Below, one piece after another: positions 34,892 to 45,595 of a DNA stretch of 64,000 bases. How positions within the stretch are numbered: the stretch's first letter is position 1; each line of letters begins with the position of its first letter. The DNA is taken from assembly GCA_949284685.1 (NCBI GenBank), contig CASDWE010000002.1, positions 147,064 through 211,063 on the forward strand, read 5' to 3'. Under the pieces are notes generated by a model. The model saw nothing but the letters and a program-made list of their open reading frames with translations. It was not told the origin of the DNA and searched no databases. This stretch comes from an uncultured bacterium. Its GTDB lineage: Bacteria > Bacillota_I > Bacilli_A > RFN20 > CAG-826. The position numbers were made by a program, and so were the translations under genes.

Positions 34892-36970
34892 TTAACGATT
34901 GTTCATTCCTGATTTTTTAATAATTTCATCAGCAACGAATCTTGGGCATTCACCATAGTGGTCAAATTGCATTGTATAATTACCTCTACCTTGTGTCATT
35001 GAACGCAAATCAGTAACGTATCCAAACATTTGTGCGAGCGGGACTTGGGCATCAATAATTTTTGCATTTCCTCTTTGGTTTTCGCCCATTACTGTACCTC
35101 TTCTTCTAGCAATATCTCCAACGACATCACCATAATATTGTTCTGGAACAGTAATTTCTAATGACATGATTGGCTCTAATAAAACAGGATTACATTTTTT
35201 AGCTGCTTCTTTTAAAGCCATCGAAGCGGCAATTTTAAATGCAGCTTCACTAGAGTCGACATCGTGGTAACTACCATCAAAAAGGGTAGCTTTGATATCC
35301 ATGACTGGATAGCCAGCGATTAAACCACGATTTAAAGAATCTTCAAGACCATCTTTTGTCGGTTTAATGTATTCTTTTGGAACAGTACCACCAACGATCG
35401 CGTCTACGAATTCAAAACCTTTACCTGGATTAGGTTCAAATCTAATCCAAACGTGACCATATTGACCACGACCACCACTTTGTCTAATATATTTTCCTTC
35501 ACATTCAGCAGTGGATTTAATTGTTTCACGATATCCAACTTGAGGGGCACCAACATTAACTTGGACATTAAATTCTCTTCTTAAACGATCAACTAAAACA
35601 TCCAAATGCAATTCACCGACACCAGCAATAATTGTTTGACCAGTTTCATTATTAGTGTGAACTTTAAATGTTGGGTCTTCTTCTGCAAGTTTTAATAAAG
35701 CAATTGTCATTTTTTCTTGGTCAGCTTTTGTTTTTGGTTCAACTGCTTCTTCTATAACTGGCTCTGGAAACTCCATCTTCTCAAGAATAACAAGATGCTC
35801 AGGGTCACACAATGTGTCACCAGTTATTGTATTTTTTAAACCAACAACCGCGCCAATATCACCAGCGTGTAAAGCATCAACTTCTTCTCTATGATTAGCA
35901 TGCATTAAGACAACACGACCAATTCTTTCTTTGACACCTTTGCTGGAATTATAAACATATGAGCCGCTTTTCAAAACTCCAGAATAAACGCGGACATACG
36001 CTAAACGACCAATAAATGGATCAGTAGCAATCTTAAATGCTAATGACGCTAAAGGTGCATCATCATCAGCGGTGCATAAAACTTCTCCACCATTTTTATC
36101 TTCCCCTTTAGCGGGTGGAATATCTAATGGTGATGGTAAATAATCGATAATACCATCTAACAATAATTGAATATTTTTATTTTTGTATGCTGAACCGCAG
36201 AAAACTGGGAAGAACTCACCTGTTAAAACAGCTTTTCTTATTGTTGATTTAATTTCTTCAACAGTAAGTGTTTCGCCTTCTAACACTTTCATCATAATAT
36301 CATCATCAAAAGCCGCAATCGCTTCTAATAATTTTTGATGTAGTTCATTAGCTTTATCAACATATTCAGCTGGAATTGGAACTTCATGAGGTGGTTCATT
36401 GACATCTTTATCATATTCCCATCCCTTCATTTCCACTAAATCGATACAACCTTTAAGTGTTGATTCAATGCCGATAGGATATTGAACAGCAACTGCATTC
36501 GCGGCTAAACGTTCATGCAAAGAATTGACGCTCATTTCAAAATCAGCACCAATTGCATCTAATTTGTTAACGAAGACAATTCTTGGAACACCATATTTGC
36601 TTCCTTGTCTCCAAACAGTTTCAGTTTGTGGCTCAACACCATTTTTGCCATCTAAGACAGTAACAGCACCATCTAAGACGCGAAGTGATCTTTCGACTTC
36701 AACAGTAAAGTCGACGTGCCCAGGAGTATCGATAATATTAATACGATTACCTTTCCAAAATGCAGTTGTTGCTGCACTAGTAATAGTAATACCTCTTTCC
36801 TGTTCTTGTACCATCCAGTCCATAGTGGCACTTCCCTCATGGGTTTCACCAATTTTATGAATTTTATGAGTAAAGAACAAAATTCTTTCTGTACAAGTTG
36901 TTTTACCAGCATCAATGTGTGCCATGATGCCAATATTTCTTGTGTGTGCTAAATCGTATTCACGTGCCAT
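34892..36970 (-). CDS. fusA: Elongation factor G
   Basis: About 692 aa, full length. GTPase motifs are [17 protein letters not shown] and NKLDAIGAD, and the rest follows the five-domain EF-G plan through the C-terminal [15 protein letters not shown] drives ribosomal translocation. The start is ATG 36970, with AGGTGG 7 nt upstream; the in-frame GTG at 36979 overlaps that ribosome site and is rejected. It follows rpsG by 12 nt. Confidence 0.99.
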   Translation of the reverse strand: MAREYDLAHTRNIGIMAHIDAGKTTCTERILFFTHKIHKIGETHEGSATMDWMVQEQERGITITSAATTAFWKGNRINIIDTPGHVDFTVEVERSLRVLDGAVTVLDGKNGVEPQTETVWRQGSKYGVPRIVFVNKLDAIGADFEMSVNSLHERLAANAVAVQYPIGIESTLKGCIDLVEMKGWEYDKDVNEPPHEVPIPAEYVDKANELHQKLLEAIAAFDDDIMMKVLEGETLTVEEIKSTIRKAVLTGEFFPVFCGSAYKNKNIQLLLDGIIDYLPSPLDIPPAKGEDKNGGEVLCTADDDAPLASLAFKIATDPFIGRLAYVRVYSGVLKSGSYVYNSSKGVKERIGRVVLMHANHREEVDALHAGDIGAVVGLKNTITGDTLCDPEHLVILEKMEFPEPVIEEAVEPKTKADQEKMTIALLKLAEEDPTFKVHTNNETGQTIIAGVGELHLDVLVDRLRREFNVQVNVGAPQVGYRETIKSTAECEGKYIRQSGGRGQYGHVWIRFEPNPGKGFEFVDAIVGGTVPKEYIKPTKDGLEDSLNRGLIAGYPVMDIKATLFDGSYHDVDSSEAAFKIAASMALKEAAKKCNPVLLEPIMSLEITVPEQYYGDVVGDIARRRGTVMGENQRGNAKIIDAQVPLAQMFGYVTDLRSMTQGRGNYTMQFDHYGECPRFVADEIIKKSGMNNR

Positions 36971-36982
36971 AGCATCCACCTA

Positions 36983-37453
36983 TTACCAACGATAATGTGC
37001 ATAGGCTTTATTAGCTTCAGCCATACGATGAGTATCTTCTTTCTTCTTAACAGAAGCTCCTGTACCGTTAGCGGCATCAATTATTTCACCAGCGAGACGA
37101 TCTTCCATTGATTTTTCACCTCTTAAGCGTGAATAATTAACAAGCCATCTAAGACCTAATGTTACTTTACGATCTGGATTAACTTCAATTGGTACTTGAT
37201 AGTTACCAGCACCAATACGACGTAATTTTAATTCGACTTCTGGCATAATGTTATTCATAGCAGTGGCGAATACATCCATTGCTGGTTTGCCAGTTTTTGC
37301 TTCGACTTTATTAAAAGCACTATATAAAATTTTTTCAGCAGTGCCTTTTTTACCATCTAGCATAATTTTATTGATCAAACGTGTAACCAATTTTGAACTA
37401 TAAATTGGATCTGGTAAGACATCTCTTCTTACCACACCTCCCTTACGTGGCAT
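36983..37453 (-). CDS. rpsG: 30S ribosomal protein S7
   Basis: 156 aa, the typical length, running from [18 protein letters not shown] to [14 protein letters not shown]7 is the primary assembly protein of the 30S head and the translational repressor of str operons in E. coli. It lies between rpsL (43 nt) and fusA (12 nt). Confidence 0.99.
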   Translation of the reverse strand: MPRKGGVVRRDVLPDPIYSSKLVTRLINKIMLDGKKGTAEKILYSAFNKVEAKTGKPAMDVFATAMNNIMPEVELKLRRIGAGNYQVPIEVNPDRKVTLGLRWLVNYSRLRGEKSMEDRLAGEIIDAANGTGASVKKKEDTHRMAEANKAYAHYRW

Positions 37454-37496
37454 ATTTATTTCCTCCTTAATAATTTAATTTTTGTTTGAATATTAA

Positions 37497-37916
37497 TTAG
37501 TCATTGCCTTTTGGTTTTTTAGTTCCATATTGGCTACGACCTTGACGGCGTGCTTCAATACCTGCACAATCTAATGTTCCACGAATAATGTGATAACGAA
37601 CACCAGGTAAATCTTTAACACGTCCTCCACGAATCATAACAGTTGAGTGCTCTTGTAAGTTGTGTCCTTCTCCACCAATATAAGCGGTAACTTCATATCC
37701 ATTAGACAAACGAACACGAGCGTATTTACGCAAAGCAGAGTTTGGTTTTTTTGGCGTCATTGTTCCAACACGAGTGCAAACTCCACGTTTTTGTGAAGCG
37801 TTTTGGTTAGTGGATTTACTTTTCAAAGTATTCCATCTTTTACCAAGTGCAGGCGATTTGGATTTCTTGACTGATTGGGTTCTGCCTTGACGAACTAACT
37901 GATTAATTGTTGGCAT
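37497..37916 (-). CDS. rpsL: 30S ribosomal protein S12
   Basis: 139 aa with the Firmicutes-type N-terminal insertion (about 20-40). The decoding loops [11 protein letters not shown] and [13 protein letters not shown] are intact, with Lys at both classical streptomycin-resistance positions, so no resistance change is seen. It is first in the str operon and has the ribosome binding site AAAGGAG. Confidence 0.99.
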   Translation of the reverse strand: MPTINQLVRQGRTQSVKKSKSPALGKRWNTLKSKSTNQNASQKRGVCTRVGTMTPKKPNSALRKYARVRLSNGYEVTAYIGGEGHNLQEHSTVMIRGGRVKDLPGVRYHIIRGTLDCAGIEARRQGRSQYGTKKPKGND

Positions 37917-38048
37917 ATTTTTCTCCTTTCAATTTAACTGCAACGTATCCGGGCGTATCATTTTGCCCTTTAAAAAATAACCTTTCGGTCACAAAGCCTA
38001 AGATTTTAGGCGCTCTTATAATATATATAAGGTAAAAAATGATTGCAA
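37917..38048 (-). promoter_or_regulatory. str operon promoter and hairpin-rich leader
   Basis: TTGCAA (38043-38048), a 17-nt spacer and TATATT form the likely promoter. The leader then holds a hairpin GCCTAA-AATC-TTAGGC, a small TGACC-GAAA-GGTTA hairpin followed by TTTTTT (a weak attenuator shape), and GGGC/GCCC pairing close to the rpsL start. I cannot tell which fold dominates. Confidence 0.5.
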
Positions 38049-38055
38049 TATTTTT

Positions 38056-39618
38056 TTAAATTTTTTCAAATTTTATTGTTGCGACTTTGCTAGTCATATC
38101 AACAATAGAAAATTTATATGTTAAATCATCTCCATTATAAAACTTAAAACCTGAATATGTATTATAACCAAAACTATCACCTTTTTGAAATAAAGTTGCA
38201 TTAGTTATTTTATTTCCTTCTTTAAAAGTGTTTTTACCACCTGCTTCTATAAGCGAAATAAATGGATGATTAATATTGCTATTAGAAAAAGCAAAATCTA
38301 AGCAATAAGTAAAATATTCTCCATTGTCTTCACATTGTTTTTTATATTCATCCATTTTATTTTTCGAATTTGAATCACCTAGAATAGTTATAATATTTCC
38401 AAGACCTTTGTTTCTAACATACGCTGCCCTAGCGTCAACATGATATAACTTAATTCCATATTGAGAAAATAAAGAAACTTTGTTGAAATTATTATTACTA
38501 TCATAATATTCGTAATCTAATAAAGTATCCTTATAATTTATTCCAGTTGGAGAATAAAATTCTAAAAGTAAAAATTCATCAAATATTGAATTATTATAAC
38601 CAGAAGAAGTTGGAATAAGTATACATTGACCAGTGTCTTGAAATAGTTGTAACTCGATTGTGGCACTTTCTTTAATTACAATTGGTGTTGTCCAATTAAA
38701 TGCCATTTTAGAATATGCGTTGTGGTCGCCCAAATTACAATCCATCATATCGCTAAAGCCAAGAGGCTGATAATCCGTGTTATTGTAAAAATCATCCAAT
38801 CCTAAAGCATGACCAAATTCATGAATAATAACATGACTATCCACTAAGTTATTACTAGCAGGTTTAATAAAATCATAAGAAGCCCAAATATATGTTGAAG
38901 CATAAGGCTCTTCATCATTAATAATGACATTATTTACTTTTTCAAAAGGATCAATTCGATCAGTATACCCCCAAAATAATGAATTGTTATTGCCTAATTT
39001 GTAATCATAAATTAAATAAACACAATCAATATATCCATCCTTATCATTATCAAAAGTTTCAATATCATCATAAGTTTCTTTATACCAATTAATAGCTAAA
39101 TCCAAAACCATACGAGAAGCATTTAAATTAGAACCATACTCAGAAAGTAAAGAATTAGCAAAAATATCTGTATGAAAAAAATCGCTTACTTTTCCTTGTA
39201 TTTTTAAATGTCCATAACTTGATTTATTATAAAAAGAGGTGAGTGATTCGTTTACATTTTTGCTCGTATCACCAAAAAAAGCATTTTCAATTAAAATCTT
39301 TTTATCATCTAAATTGGTTTTATTTGAATCTTGAAAACTTATTGGAATAACTAAAATGTTTATATCACCAGTTGTCTGGACTGTTTTATATGTTCTTCCG
39401 TTATTAGTGGACGCAACTAAATCAGACAAATTCTCAATTTCATTTTTTTTAGAAGTTGGATCTGGATAGTCACTTAAAAGTTCAACACTTTGATAAGTAT
39501 GCTTTGTTTGACTTGGCTCGATAAAGTTTGTAAATGGTATGAAACTTATATCGACGTAATTACAAGCGGATAAAGTAACTAATAACATAAATAAAACAAA
39601 AATATTTTTAAGTTTCAT
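38056..39618 (-). CDS. M6-type metalloprotease lipoprotein, copy 1
   Basis: 520 aa. A signal peptide ends in lipobox LSAC (Cys19). An acidic DNDKDGYID loop (about 190-198), likely Ca2+-binding, precedes the zinc site HEFGHALGLDDFY (266-278), an HExxHxxGxxD motif. A downstream MMD may act as the Met turn. This is the immune inhibitor A-like (M6) pattern: a surface-tethered zinc protease. It is a paralogue of the next gene upstream. The start at 39618 has no clear Shine-Dalgarno, and a terminator lies between the pair, so expression may be lower. Confidence 0.85.
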   Translation of the reverse strand: MKLKNIFVLFMLLVTLSACNYVDISFIPFTNFIEPSQTKHTYQSVELLSDYPDPTSKKNEIENLSDLVASTNNGRTYKTVQTTGDINILVIPISFQDSNKTNLDDKKILIENAFFGDTSKNVNESLTSFYNKSSYGHLKIQGKVSDFFHTDIFANSLLSEYGSNLNASRMVLDLAINWYKETYDDIETFDNDKDGYIDCVYLIYDYKLGNNNSLFWGYTDRIDPFEKVNNVIINDEEPYASTYIWASYDFIKPASNNLVDSHVIIHEFGHALGLDDFYNNTDYQPLGFSDMMDCNLGDHNAYSKMAFNWTTPIVIKESATIELQLFQDTGQCILIPTSSGYNNSIFDEFLLLEFYSPTGINYKDTLLDYEYYDSNNNFNKVSLFSQYGIKLYHVDARAAYVRNKGLGNIITILGDSNSKNKMDEYKKQCEDNGEYFTYCLDFAFSNSNINHPFISLIEAGGKNTFKEGNKITNATLFQKGDSFGYNTYSGFKFYNGDDLTYKFSIVDMTSKVATIKFEKI

Positions 39619-39645
39619 ATCAATAAATATTTTATCAATTTATAA

Positions 39646-39687
39646 GAAAAAAGGCATAACTTTCGTTACACCTTTATTTGTTATACC
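39646..39687 (-). terminator. Terminator between the two M6 protease genes
   Basis: On the minus strand GGTATAAC pairs with GTTATGCC (one G-T pair) around a 19-nt loop and is followed by six Ts. Confidence 0.7.
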
Positions 39688-39697
39688 ATCTATTTAA

Positions 39698-41341
39698 TTA
39701 AGCTGCAGGAGTTGTTGCGTCTTCATGAACGGTTATTTCAATTGTGCAAGTTTTATTTTCATCATCAATTTCAACAATTGAAATATCATAGCCTAATGTA
39801 TAGCGTTCATTTGTTAAAGAACCCTCAACATTAGTGTTCATTTGCCAATTAACAAGAGATTGTCCTTCTTGCCATAAGGCTTCATTATGAACGATATCCA
39901 AATTAGCGGTACCACCATTAAGAGGGGTAATTAATTGCAATAATCTGTTGTTATTAACGGTTCTTGTTTTGGTATTATCATGAGCAAAATCAGTGTAATA
40001 AGATTCAGATGCTGAAGCATTTAAATGTGGAGATTCAACATATTGAGCAAATGAACCATCTTGAAGACTGAAAACACCGATACGGGAATCAGAATGAATA
40101 ATTCTTACACCATTGGTGTTATAAAACAATGGATAAGCATTTCTATACTTGTGCAAGCCATCAGCGTAAGCTAAACCATCAGGTGTATCAAATTGAATAA
40201 TTAAGTATTCACTTAAGATTGTAAAATCTTCACCAAATTTAACATCAGCAGCATTATCCCCTGCTAATCTAACAGCTTCTTCATAATCGTTTTCTTGAAC
40301 TGCACGAATTGGAACGATAATAGCGTCACCATATAATTCAAAACTTCTTAAAGTAATACGAGTATTTCCAGTAACTACCATTGGATCAATCCAACCCATC
40401 AAAGTTTTAGAATAAGCGTTGTTATCACCAACGTTATTATCCATCATGTCAGCACCACCCATAGGTGCGTCGCCATTATAATCGTATGAATAATAGTCCG
40501 CTAAACCTAAACCATGGCCGGTTTCATGAATATAAGTATGGCCATCTAAAGTTGCTTCTCCGCTTGTTTTTTGAGCATTTGTCCAAGAATGGAAATTATC
40601 ATTATCGTCATAATATCCACCTTCATACATGAAATTATATGAAGCCCAAATATAACGTGAAATATTTGCAACACTTAAATCAGGGTTAAAATTAGAACGT
40701 TGAGTAGTGTATGCCCAGAAAACATCTTCATTACCATTTGTTCTTTCAGGACAAGAATAGACAAAGAATGTTAAATCGATATAACCATCATCGTTAGCGT
40801 CAAAATCATTGACATCAATAATTTTGCTTCCTTCACCAGTACGATAATAATCATTAACAGCGTTTACTAAGTTTTGCACTCCATAGTTATTAGCAAATTC
40901 TAAAGTATTCATGTCTAAAGTCCACCAATCCATGACTTCACCAGTAATTTTACATTTGCCATAACTAGATTTTTCATAAAATGATGTTAACGTTTCCCAC
41001 ATAACTTGATCATCTTTTGAAGAATCGTCACCGAATAAAACTGTTTCAATAGCGTCTTTTGTACCTTCTCTTCCTAATGGTAAATCATCAGCTTTGAAAT
41101 TAGAAAATTCAACTGGCACCACTAACACTCTGACATCACCAGATTGATTGGCTTCAGTGTCGTAGACATATGCAGTTCTTAATTCATTAAAATCTTGATT
41201 AGCGTCACTGCCGTTTAATATAAAATAATTATCCCAAGTTTCTTCACTAGTGGATGAAACACCAGGAGTGGGATCACAAGCTGTTAAGGCTAACGCTGCA
41301 ACTGCAAATAATCCAAATAAACTTAAACTTTTAGTTTTCAT
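39698..41341 (-). CDS. M6-type metalloprotease lipoprotein, copy 2
   Basis: 547 aa with lipobox LTAC (Cys22). It has a Ca2+-loop-like DANDDGYID (181-189), zinc site HETGHGLGLADYY (272-284) and a probable Met turn in GGADMMDN. It shares length, order of motifs and many segments with copy 1 (FFVYS/YLIYD, IWASYNF/IWASYDF, NAYSK). Predicted role: protein degradation at the cell surface. It has a strong promoter (41404-41432), a leader hairpin and an AAGGAGG ribosome site, so it looks like the better expressed copy. Confidence 0.87.
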   Translation of the reverse strand: MKTKSLSLFGLFAVAALALTACDPTPGVSSTSEETWDNYFILNGSDANQDFNELRTAYVYDTEANQSGDVRVLVVPVEFSNFKADDLPLGREGTKDAIETVLFGDDSSKDDQVMWETLTSFYEKSSYGKCKITGEVMDWWTLDMNTLEFANNYGVQNLVNAVNDYYRTGEGSKIIDVNDFDANDDGYIDLTFFVYSCPERTNGNEDVFWAYTTQRSNFNPDLSVANISRYIWASYNFMYEGGYYDDNDNFHSWTNAQKTSGEATLDGHTYIHETGHGLGLADYYSYDYNGDAPMGGADMMDNNVGDNNAYSKTLMGWIDPMVVTGNTRITLRSFELYGDAIIVPIRAVQENDYEEAVRLAGDNAADVKFGEDFTILSEYLIIQFDTPDGLAYADGLHKYRNAYPLFYNTNGVRIIHSDSRIGVFSLQDGSFAQYVESPHLNASASESYYTDFAHDNTKTRTVNNNRLLQLITPLNGGTANLDIVHNEALWQEGQSLVNWQMNTNVEGSLTNERYTLGYDISIVEIDDENKTCTIEITVHEDATTPAA

Positions 41342-41360
41342 ATTTATTGCCTCCTTTTCA

Positions 41361-41432
41361 ATTAATTATTCTTCAATTTATTGAAGATGTAATTAATGCA
41401 AAAAGTGTAATGCATTTTAAAATATTTGTCAA
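41361..41432 (-). promoter_or_regulatory. Strong promoter and leader hairpin for M6 protease copy 2
   Basis: TTGACA (41427-41432) and TACACT (41404-41409) are separated by 17 nt. The leader contains a hairpin with TCTTCAA/TTGAAGA at its top and ATTAATTA/TAATTAAT at its base (41361-41397), ending just before the ribosome site. Confidence 0.75.
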
Positions 41433-41558
41433 CAAAAGTAATTTTTTAATAAATATATGGAAAATTAAAATCCATGAAAAAATACTTAATTTTATGCAAA
41501 TCTAAACTTTTTTTGTCTTTTTTTACAAAACATAGATATTTTTTGAATTTGTTAAAAT

Positions 41559-41602
41559 AAAAAGCTGTTCACGTGATTGTTTTAAAATGAACAGCTTTTT
41601 TA
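41559..41602 (-). terminator. Terminator after rpoC
   Basis: AAAAAGCTGTTCA pairs with TGAACAGCTTTTT (13 bp) across a 16-nt loop, with T-rich ends in both directions. It separates rpoC from the protease genes. Confidence 0.88.
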
Positions 41603-41624
41603 AATTGTTATTTTTGATCAGGAA

Positions 41625-44600
41625 TTATAAACTGCTTTCTTCTTGTTCTTGTTTTTTCTTAGCTAGTTTATTATCCATTTCTTGAATAGCACGGTCATGT
41701 GCTTCAATATATTGATCTTTAACTTTTGCCATGGCTTTATCAACACTGAAATCTTTTAAGATTGTGTCTTCTTGTTCTTCACTTAATAAACCTCTTCCAG
41801 CAGGAATAAGTTTTCCAGTAATTACATTTTCTTTTAAGCCATGCAAATGGTCTACTTTTCCTTTAATTGCTGCATCAGTTAAAACACGAGTAGTTTCTTG
41901 GAATGATGCTGCTGAAAGGAATGAACCACTTTCAAGAGCAATTTTTCTAATACCAAATATAGTTGGATAAAATACAGCTGGGCGTTTTCCTTCTAATAAA
42001 GCACGACGATTAGCTTCAGTAATAGAAGTTATATCAATGTTGACACCACTTAATAAATTTGTATCGCCTGAATCAATAACGTGTCCTTTACTTAACATTT
42101 GACGGATAATTACTTCGATGTGTTTATCTGAAATTGAAATACCTTGTAAAGAATAAACTTTTTGAACTTCTTTTAAGATATATTTTTCAACAGTAGTAAT
42201 ATCGCTTACTTCAATTAATTTCTTTGGAGAAATAGCACCTTCGGTAATCTTTCCACCATTTTTAATTGAATCGCCTTTTTTAACTCTTAATCTAGCACCA
42301 TAATTAGTGATATATTCTTTTGATTCTAATTCGTTTTCAACAACGACTTTATAGCGACCATTTTCTTCGCTAATTTCTTTAACGGTGCCAGAAATTTCAC
42401 TAATTGTGGCTTCGCCTTTAGGATTGCGTGCTTCAAACAATTCTTGGACACGTGGTAAACCTTGAGTAATATCGCTACCGGCAACACCACCAGTATGGAA
42501 GGTTCTCATTGTTAATTGAGTACCAGGTTCACCGATGGATTGAGCAGCCATAACACCGACAGCTTCACCGACTTTAACTTCATCACCAGTTGCTAAGTTA
42601 CGTCCATAGCAGTGTGCACAAACACCATTTTTGGTTTCGCAACCAAATAACGAACGAATCTTTACATGAGTAATGCCAGCATCAATAATTTGTTGAGCGT
42701 GTTCTTCATCAATCATTGTATTGCCTTTAACAATAACTTCTCCAGTTTGAGGATTGACAATATCATTTAAGGCATAACGACCAACAAGACGATCATATAA
42801 TTTGACAATAACAGCGTTTCTAGCTGAATCGATAATTTCGCTAACTTCAAATCCATGATCGGTATGACAATCTTCTTCTCTAACGATAACATCATGGCTA
42901 ACGTCAACTAAACGTCTTGTTAAATATCCTGAGTCAGCGGTTTTTAATGCAGTATCAGCACCACCTTTACGTGCACCATGTGTCGCAATAAAGAATTCTG
43001 CCACAGACATACCTTCACGGAAACAAGATTTAACAGGTAATTCGATAGTTTCACCTGATGTATTACCCATAAGACCTCTCATACCTGCTAGTTGGACGAA
43101 GTTAGAAATGTTACCACGAGCACCACTATCGGACATCATGAATAATGGATTTTTATCATCTTCTTCAAATTGTTTAGTTAATTTTTGTTTAACTTGATCT
43201 AAGACATTATTCCAAACATCGACAACATGTTTATGTCTTTCAGAATCAGTTAATAAACCATTTTCAAATAATTCATTGATTTGACGGACTTTTTCATCAC
43301 CCTTAGCAATCATTTCTTCTTTTCCTTCAACGATAGAGATATCCGCTAAAGAAACAGTAATACCGGCGTAGGTTGCGTAAGTAAATCCTTGGTCTTTTAA
43401 TTTATCCAAGACTGCACTTGTCTTTGTTGTTCCATATCTAATAAAGATTTCATTAATAATCGTGCCTAAATCTTTCTTTTTAAATGGTTTATGAATAGGC
43501 ATCTTTTTGATTTCTTCTTTAACATTGCTGCCACGTGGGACAAAGAATTTTTTCATATATTCTTTATCACCATGCAAATTAGCATCGTTAACCAAATTTA
43601 AATATGGGAAATCGGCTGGGAAAATTAAATTGAAAATAACTTTACCAACACTTGTTAAAAGATATGATGAATTCATATAGTCATCAAAATCTTCTTTTAA
43701 TAAAGCTGAACCAACAATTGCAATACGATTGTGCAAATGAATTTGTTTTAAATTGTACGCTTTAATAACATCGTTAACTGTTTTAAATAGTTTGCCTTCA
43801 CTAGCAGCGTATAATTCATATTTTTCAGCTTCTTCAATATCATTGTGACTTCTTAAAATTTCTGCAGTTTTTAAGAAATCTTCTTTTGTTTCTTCTAATG
43901 TTAAATAATAATTACCTAAAACCATGTCTTGAGATGGAGTAACAATTGGTTTTCCATCTTTTGGACCTAATATATTATTACTTGCTAACATTAAATCTAA
44001 AGCTTCTTCTTGAGCAGCTTTAGAAAGTGGGACGTGAACCGCCATTTGGTCACCATCGAAGTCAGCATTAAATCCTGTACACACTAATGGATGCAAACGA
44101 ATTGCACGTCCATCAACAAGTATTGGTTGGAAAGCTTGAATACCTAATCTGTGAAGAGTAGGTGCTCTGTTTAACAATACTGGGTGGAAGGAAATAATTT
44201 CTTCGATAATATCAAAGACAACGTCATCATAACGATCGATAATGCGATCAGCTTGTTTATGAGCGGTAGCGTACCCTCTTTTTAATAATTCACAAGCAAT
44301 AAATGGTCTTAATAATTGAATAGCCATTTCTCTTGGTAAACCACATTGATACATTTTTAATGATGGTCCAACCGCGATAACACTACGTCCAGAATAATCG
44401 ACACGCTTACCTAAAAGGTTTTGTCTAAAACGACCTTGTTTTCCTTTTAATGTCGATGATAAAGATTTTAATGGTCTACCACCTGTTCCTTGAACTGGTT
44501 TATTGCGACGGCCGTTATCAATTAAAGCATCCACTGCTTCTTGTAACATACGTTTTTCGTTCATCAAAATAACTTGAGGAGCACTCATATCAATAAGTTT

Positions 44601-45578
44601 TTTCAAACGATTATTTCTCGAAATAACTCTTCTATATAAGTCATTTAAATCAGAAGTGGCAAAACGTCCGCCATCTAATTGAAGCATTGGTCTTAAATCT
44701 GGTGGAATGACAGGAATAACATCTAATATCATCCATTCAGGTTTATTATTAGACTTTCTAAAATCTTCAATAACTTCTAAACGTTTAATTAATTTTGCTC
44801 TATTTTGTTCGGTTGCGTCTTTTAAACGAGCTTTGATCGATTCACTTTCTTTATTTAAATCGACAGCTTGCAATAATTTTTTAATTGCTTCTGCACCTTC
44901 ACTAAAAACCGCACCATTGCCTGTTTTTGGATCAATTGTGTGATTGGCAACAAATTTAGAAGTAGTTTCAAAATCAAACACTTCATTACGATTGCTCAAA
45001 CGATCAATTAATTCAACACATCTTTGATAATCATAACTTTCGTTTTTACCTTTTAATCCCCATTCATCATTTTCTAAAATTTCTTTTAAAACAGGAATAA
45101 AGACTTCACGTCCATTTTTTTCATCGATGAATTCACCAACAGATAATTTGCTAGACATACCTGGTTCTAAAACAATATGTGCCGCAAAATAAACAACTTC
45201 TTCAAGATGTTTTGGCGAAACATCTAAAATTAATCCAATACGAGAAGGAATACCTTTTAAATACCAAATATGAGTACATGGAGACGCTAATTCGATGTGG
45301 CCCATTCTTTCACGTCTAACTTCTTTAGTGGTAACTTCTACACCACATTTTTCACATACAATACCGGCATAACGAATTTTTTTGTATTTTCCGCAGTGGC
45401 ATTCATAATCTTTGCTAGGACCAAAAATCTTTTCGCAGTACAATCCTGCCATTTCTGGTTTTTGGCTACGATAATTAATAGTTTCTGGTCTAGTGACTTC
45501 ACCATGTGACCAACTACGAATTGCTTCTGGAGAGGCTAAGCCAATTTTAATCGCGCTTAATTTTTTGACATCAAACAT
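41625..45578 (-). CDS. rpoC: RNA polymerase subunit beta'
   Basis: 1317 aa. The N-terminal zinc site is [19 protein letters not shown], the Mg2+-binding catalytic loop is NADFDGDQM, and the second zinc-binding cluster is [13 protein letters not shown]. The trigger-loop region follows ([16 protein letters not shown]). The protein is complete. It is encoded 17 nt after rpoB and ends in a strong terminator. Confidence 0.99.
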   Translation of the reverse strand: MFDVKKLSAIKIGLASPEAIRSWSHGEVTRPETINYRSQKPEMAGLYCEKIFGPSKDYECHCGKYKKIRYAGIVCEKCGVEVTTKEVRRERMGHIELASPCTHIWYLKGIPSRIGLILDVSPKHLEEVVYFAAHIVLEPGMSSKLSVGEFIDEKNGREVFIPVLKEILENDEWGLKGKNESYDYQRCVELIDRLSNRNEVFDFETTSKFVANHTIDPKTGNGAVFSEGAEAIKKLLQAVDLNKESESIKARLKDATEQNRAKLIKRLEVIEDFRKSNNKPEWMILDVIPVIPPDLRPMLQLDGGRFATSDLNDLYRRVISRNNRLKKLIDMSAPQVILMNEKRMLQEAVDALIDNGRRNKPVQGTGGRPLKSLSSTLKGKQGRFRQNLLGKRVDYSGRSVIAVGPSLKMYQCGLPREMAIQLLRPFIACELLKRGYATAHKQADRIIDRYDDVVFDIIEEIISFHPVLLNRAPTLHRLGIQAFQPILVDGRAIRLHPLVCTGFNADFDGDQMAVHVPLSKAAQEEALDLMLASNNILGPKDGKPIVTPSQDMVLGNYYLTLEETKEDFLKTAEILRSHNDIEEAEKYELYAASEGKLFKTVNDVIKAYNLKQIHLHNRIAIVGSALLKEDFDDYMNSSYLLTSVGKVIFNLIFPADFPYLNLVNDANLHGDKEYMKKFFVPRGSNVKEEIKKMPIHKPFKKKDLGTIINEIFIRYGTTKTSAVLDKLKDQGFTYATYAGITVSLADISIVEGKEEMIAKGDEKVRQINELFENGLLTDSERHKHVVDVWNNVLDQVKQKLTKQFEEDDKNPLFMMSDSGARGNISNFVQLAGMRGLMGNTSGETIELPVKSCFREGMSVAEFFIATHGARKGGADTALKTADSGYLTRRLVDVSHDVIVREEDCHTDHGFEVSEIIDSARNAVIVKLYDRLVGRYALNDIVNPQTGEVIVKGNTMIDEEHAQQIIDAGITHVKIRSLFGCETKNGVCAHCYGRNLATGDEVKVGEAVGVMAAQSIGEPGTQLTMRTFHTGGVAGSDITQGLPRVQELFEARNPKGEATISEISGTVKEISEENGRYKVVVENELESKEYITNYGARLRVKKGDSIKNGGKITEGAISPKKLIEVSDITTVEKYILKEVQKVYSLQGISISDKHIEVIIRQMLSKGHVIDSGDTNLLSGVNIDITSITEANRRALLEGKRPAVFYPTIFGIRKIALESGSFLSAASFQETTRVLTDAAIKGKVDHLHGLKENVITGKLIPAGRGLLSEEQEDTILKDFSVDKAMAKVKDQYIEAHDRAIQEMDNKLAKKKQEQEESSL

Positions 45579-45595
45579 ATCTTATTTTCCCTCCT

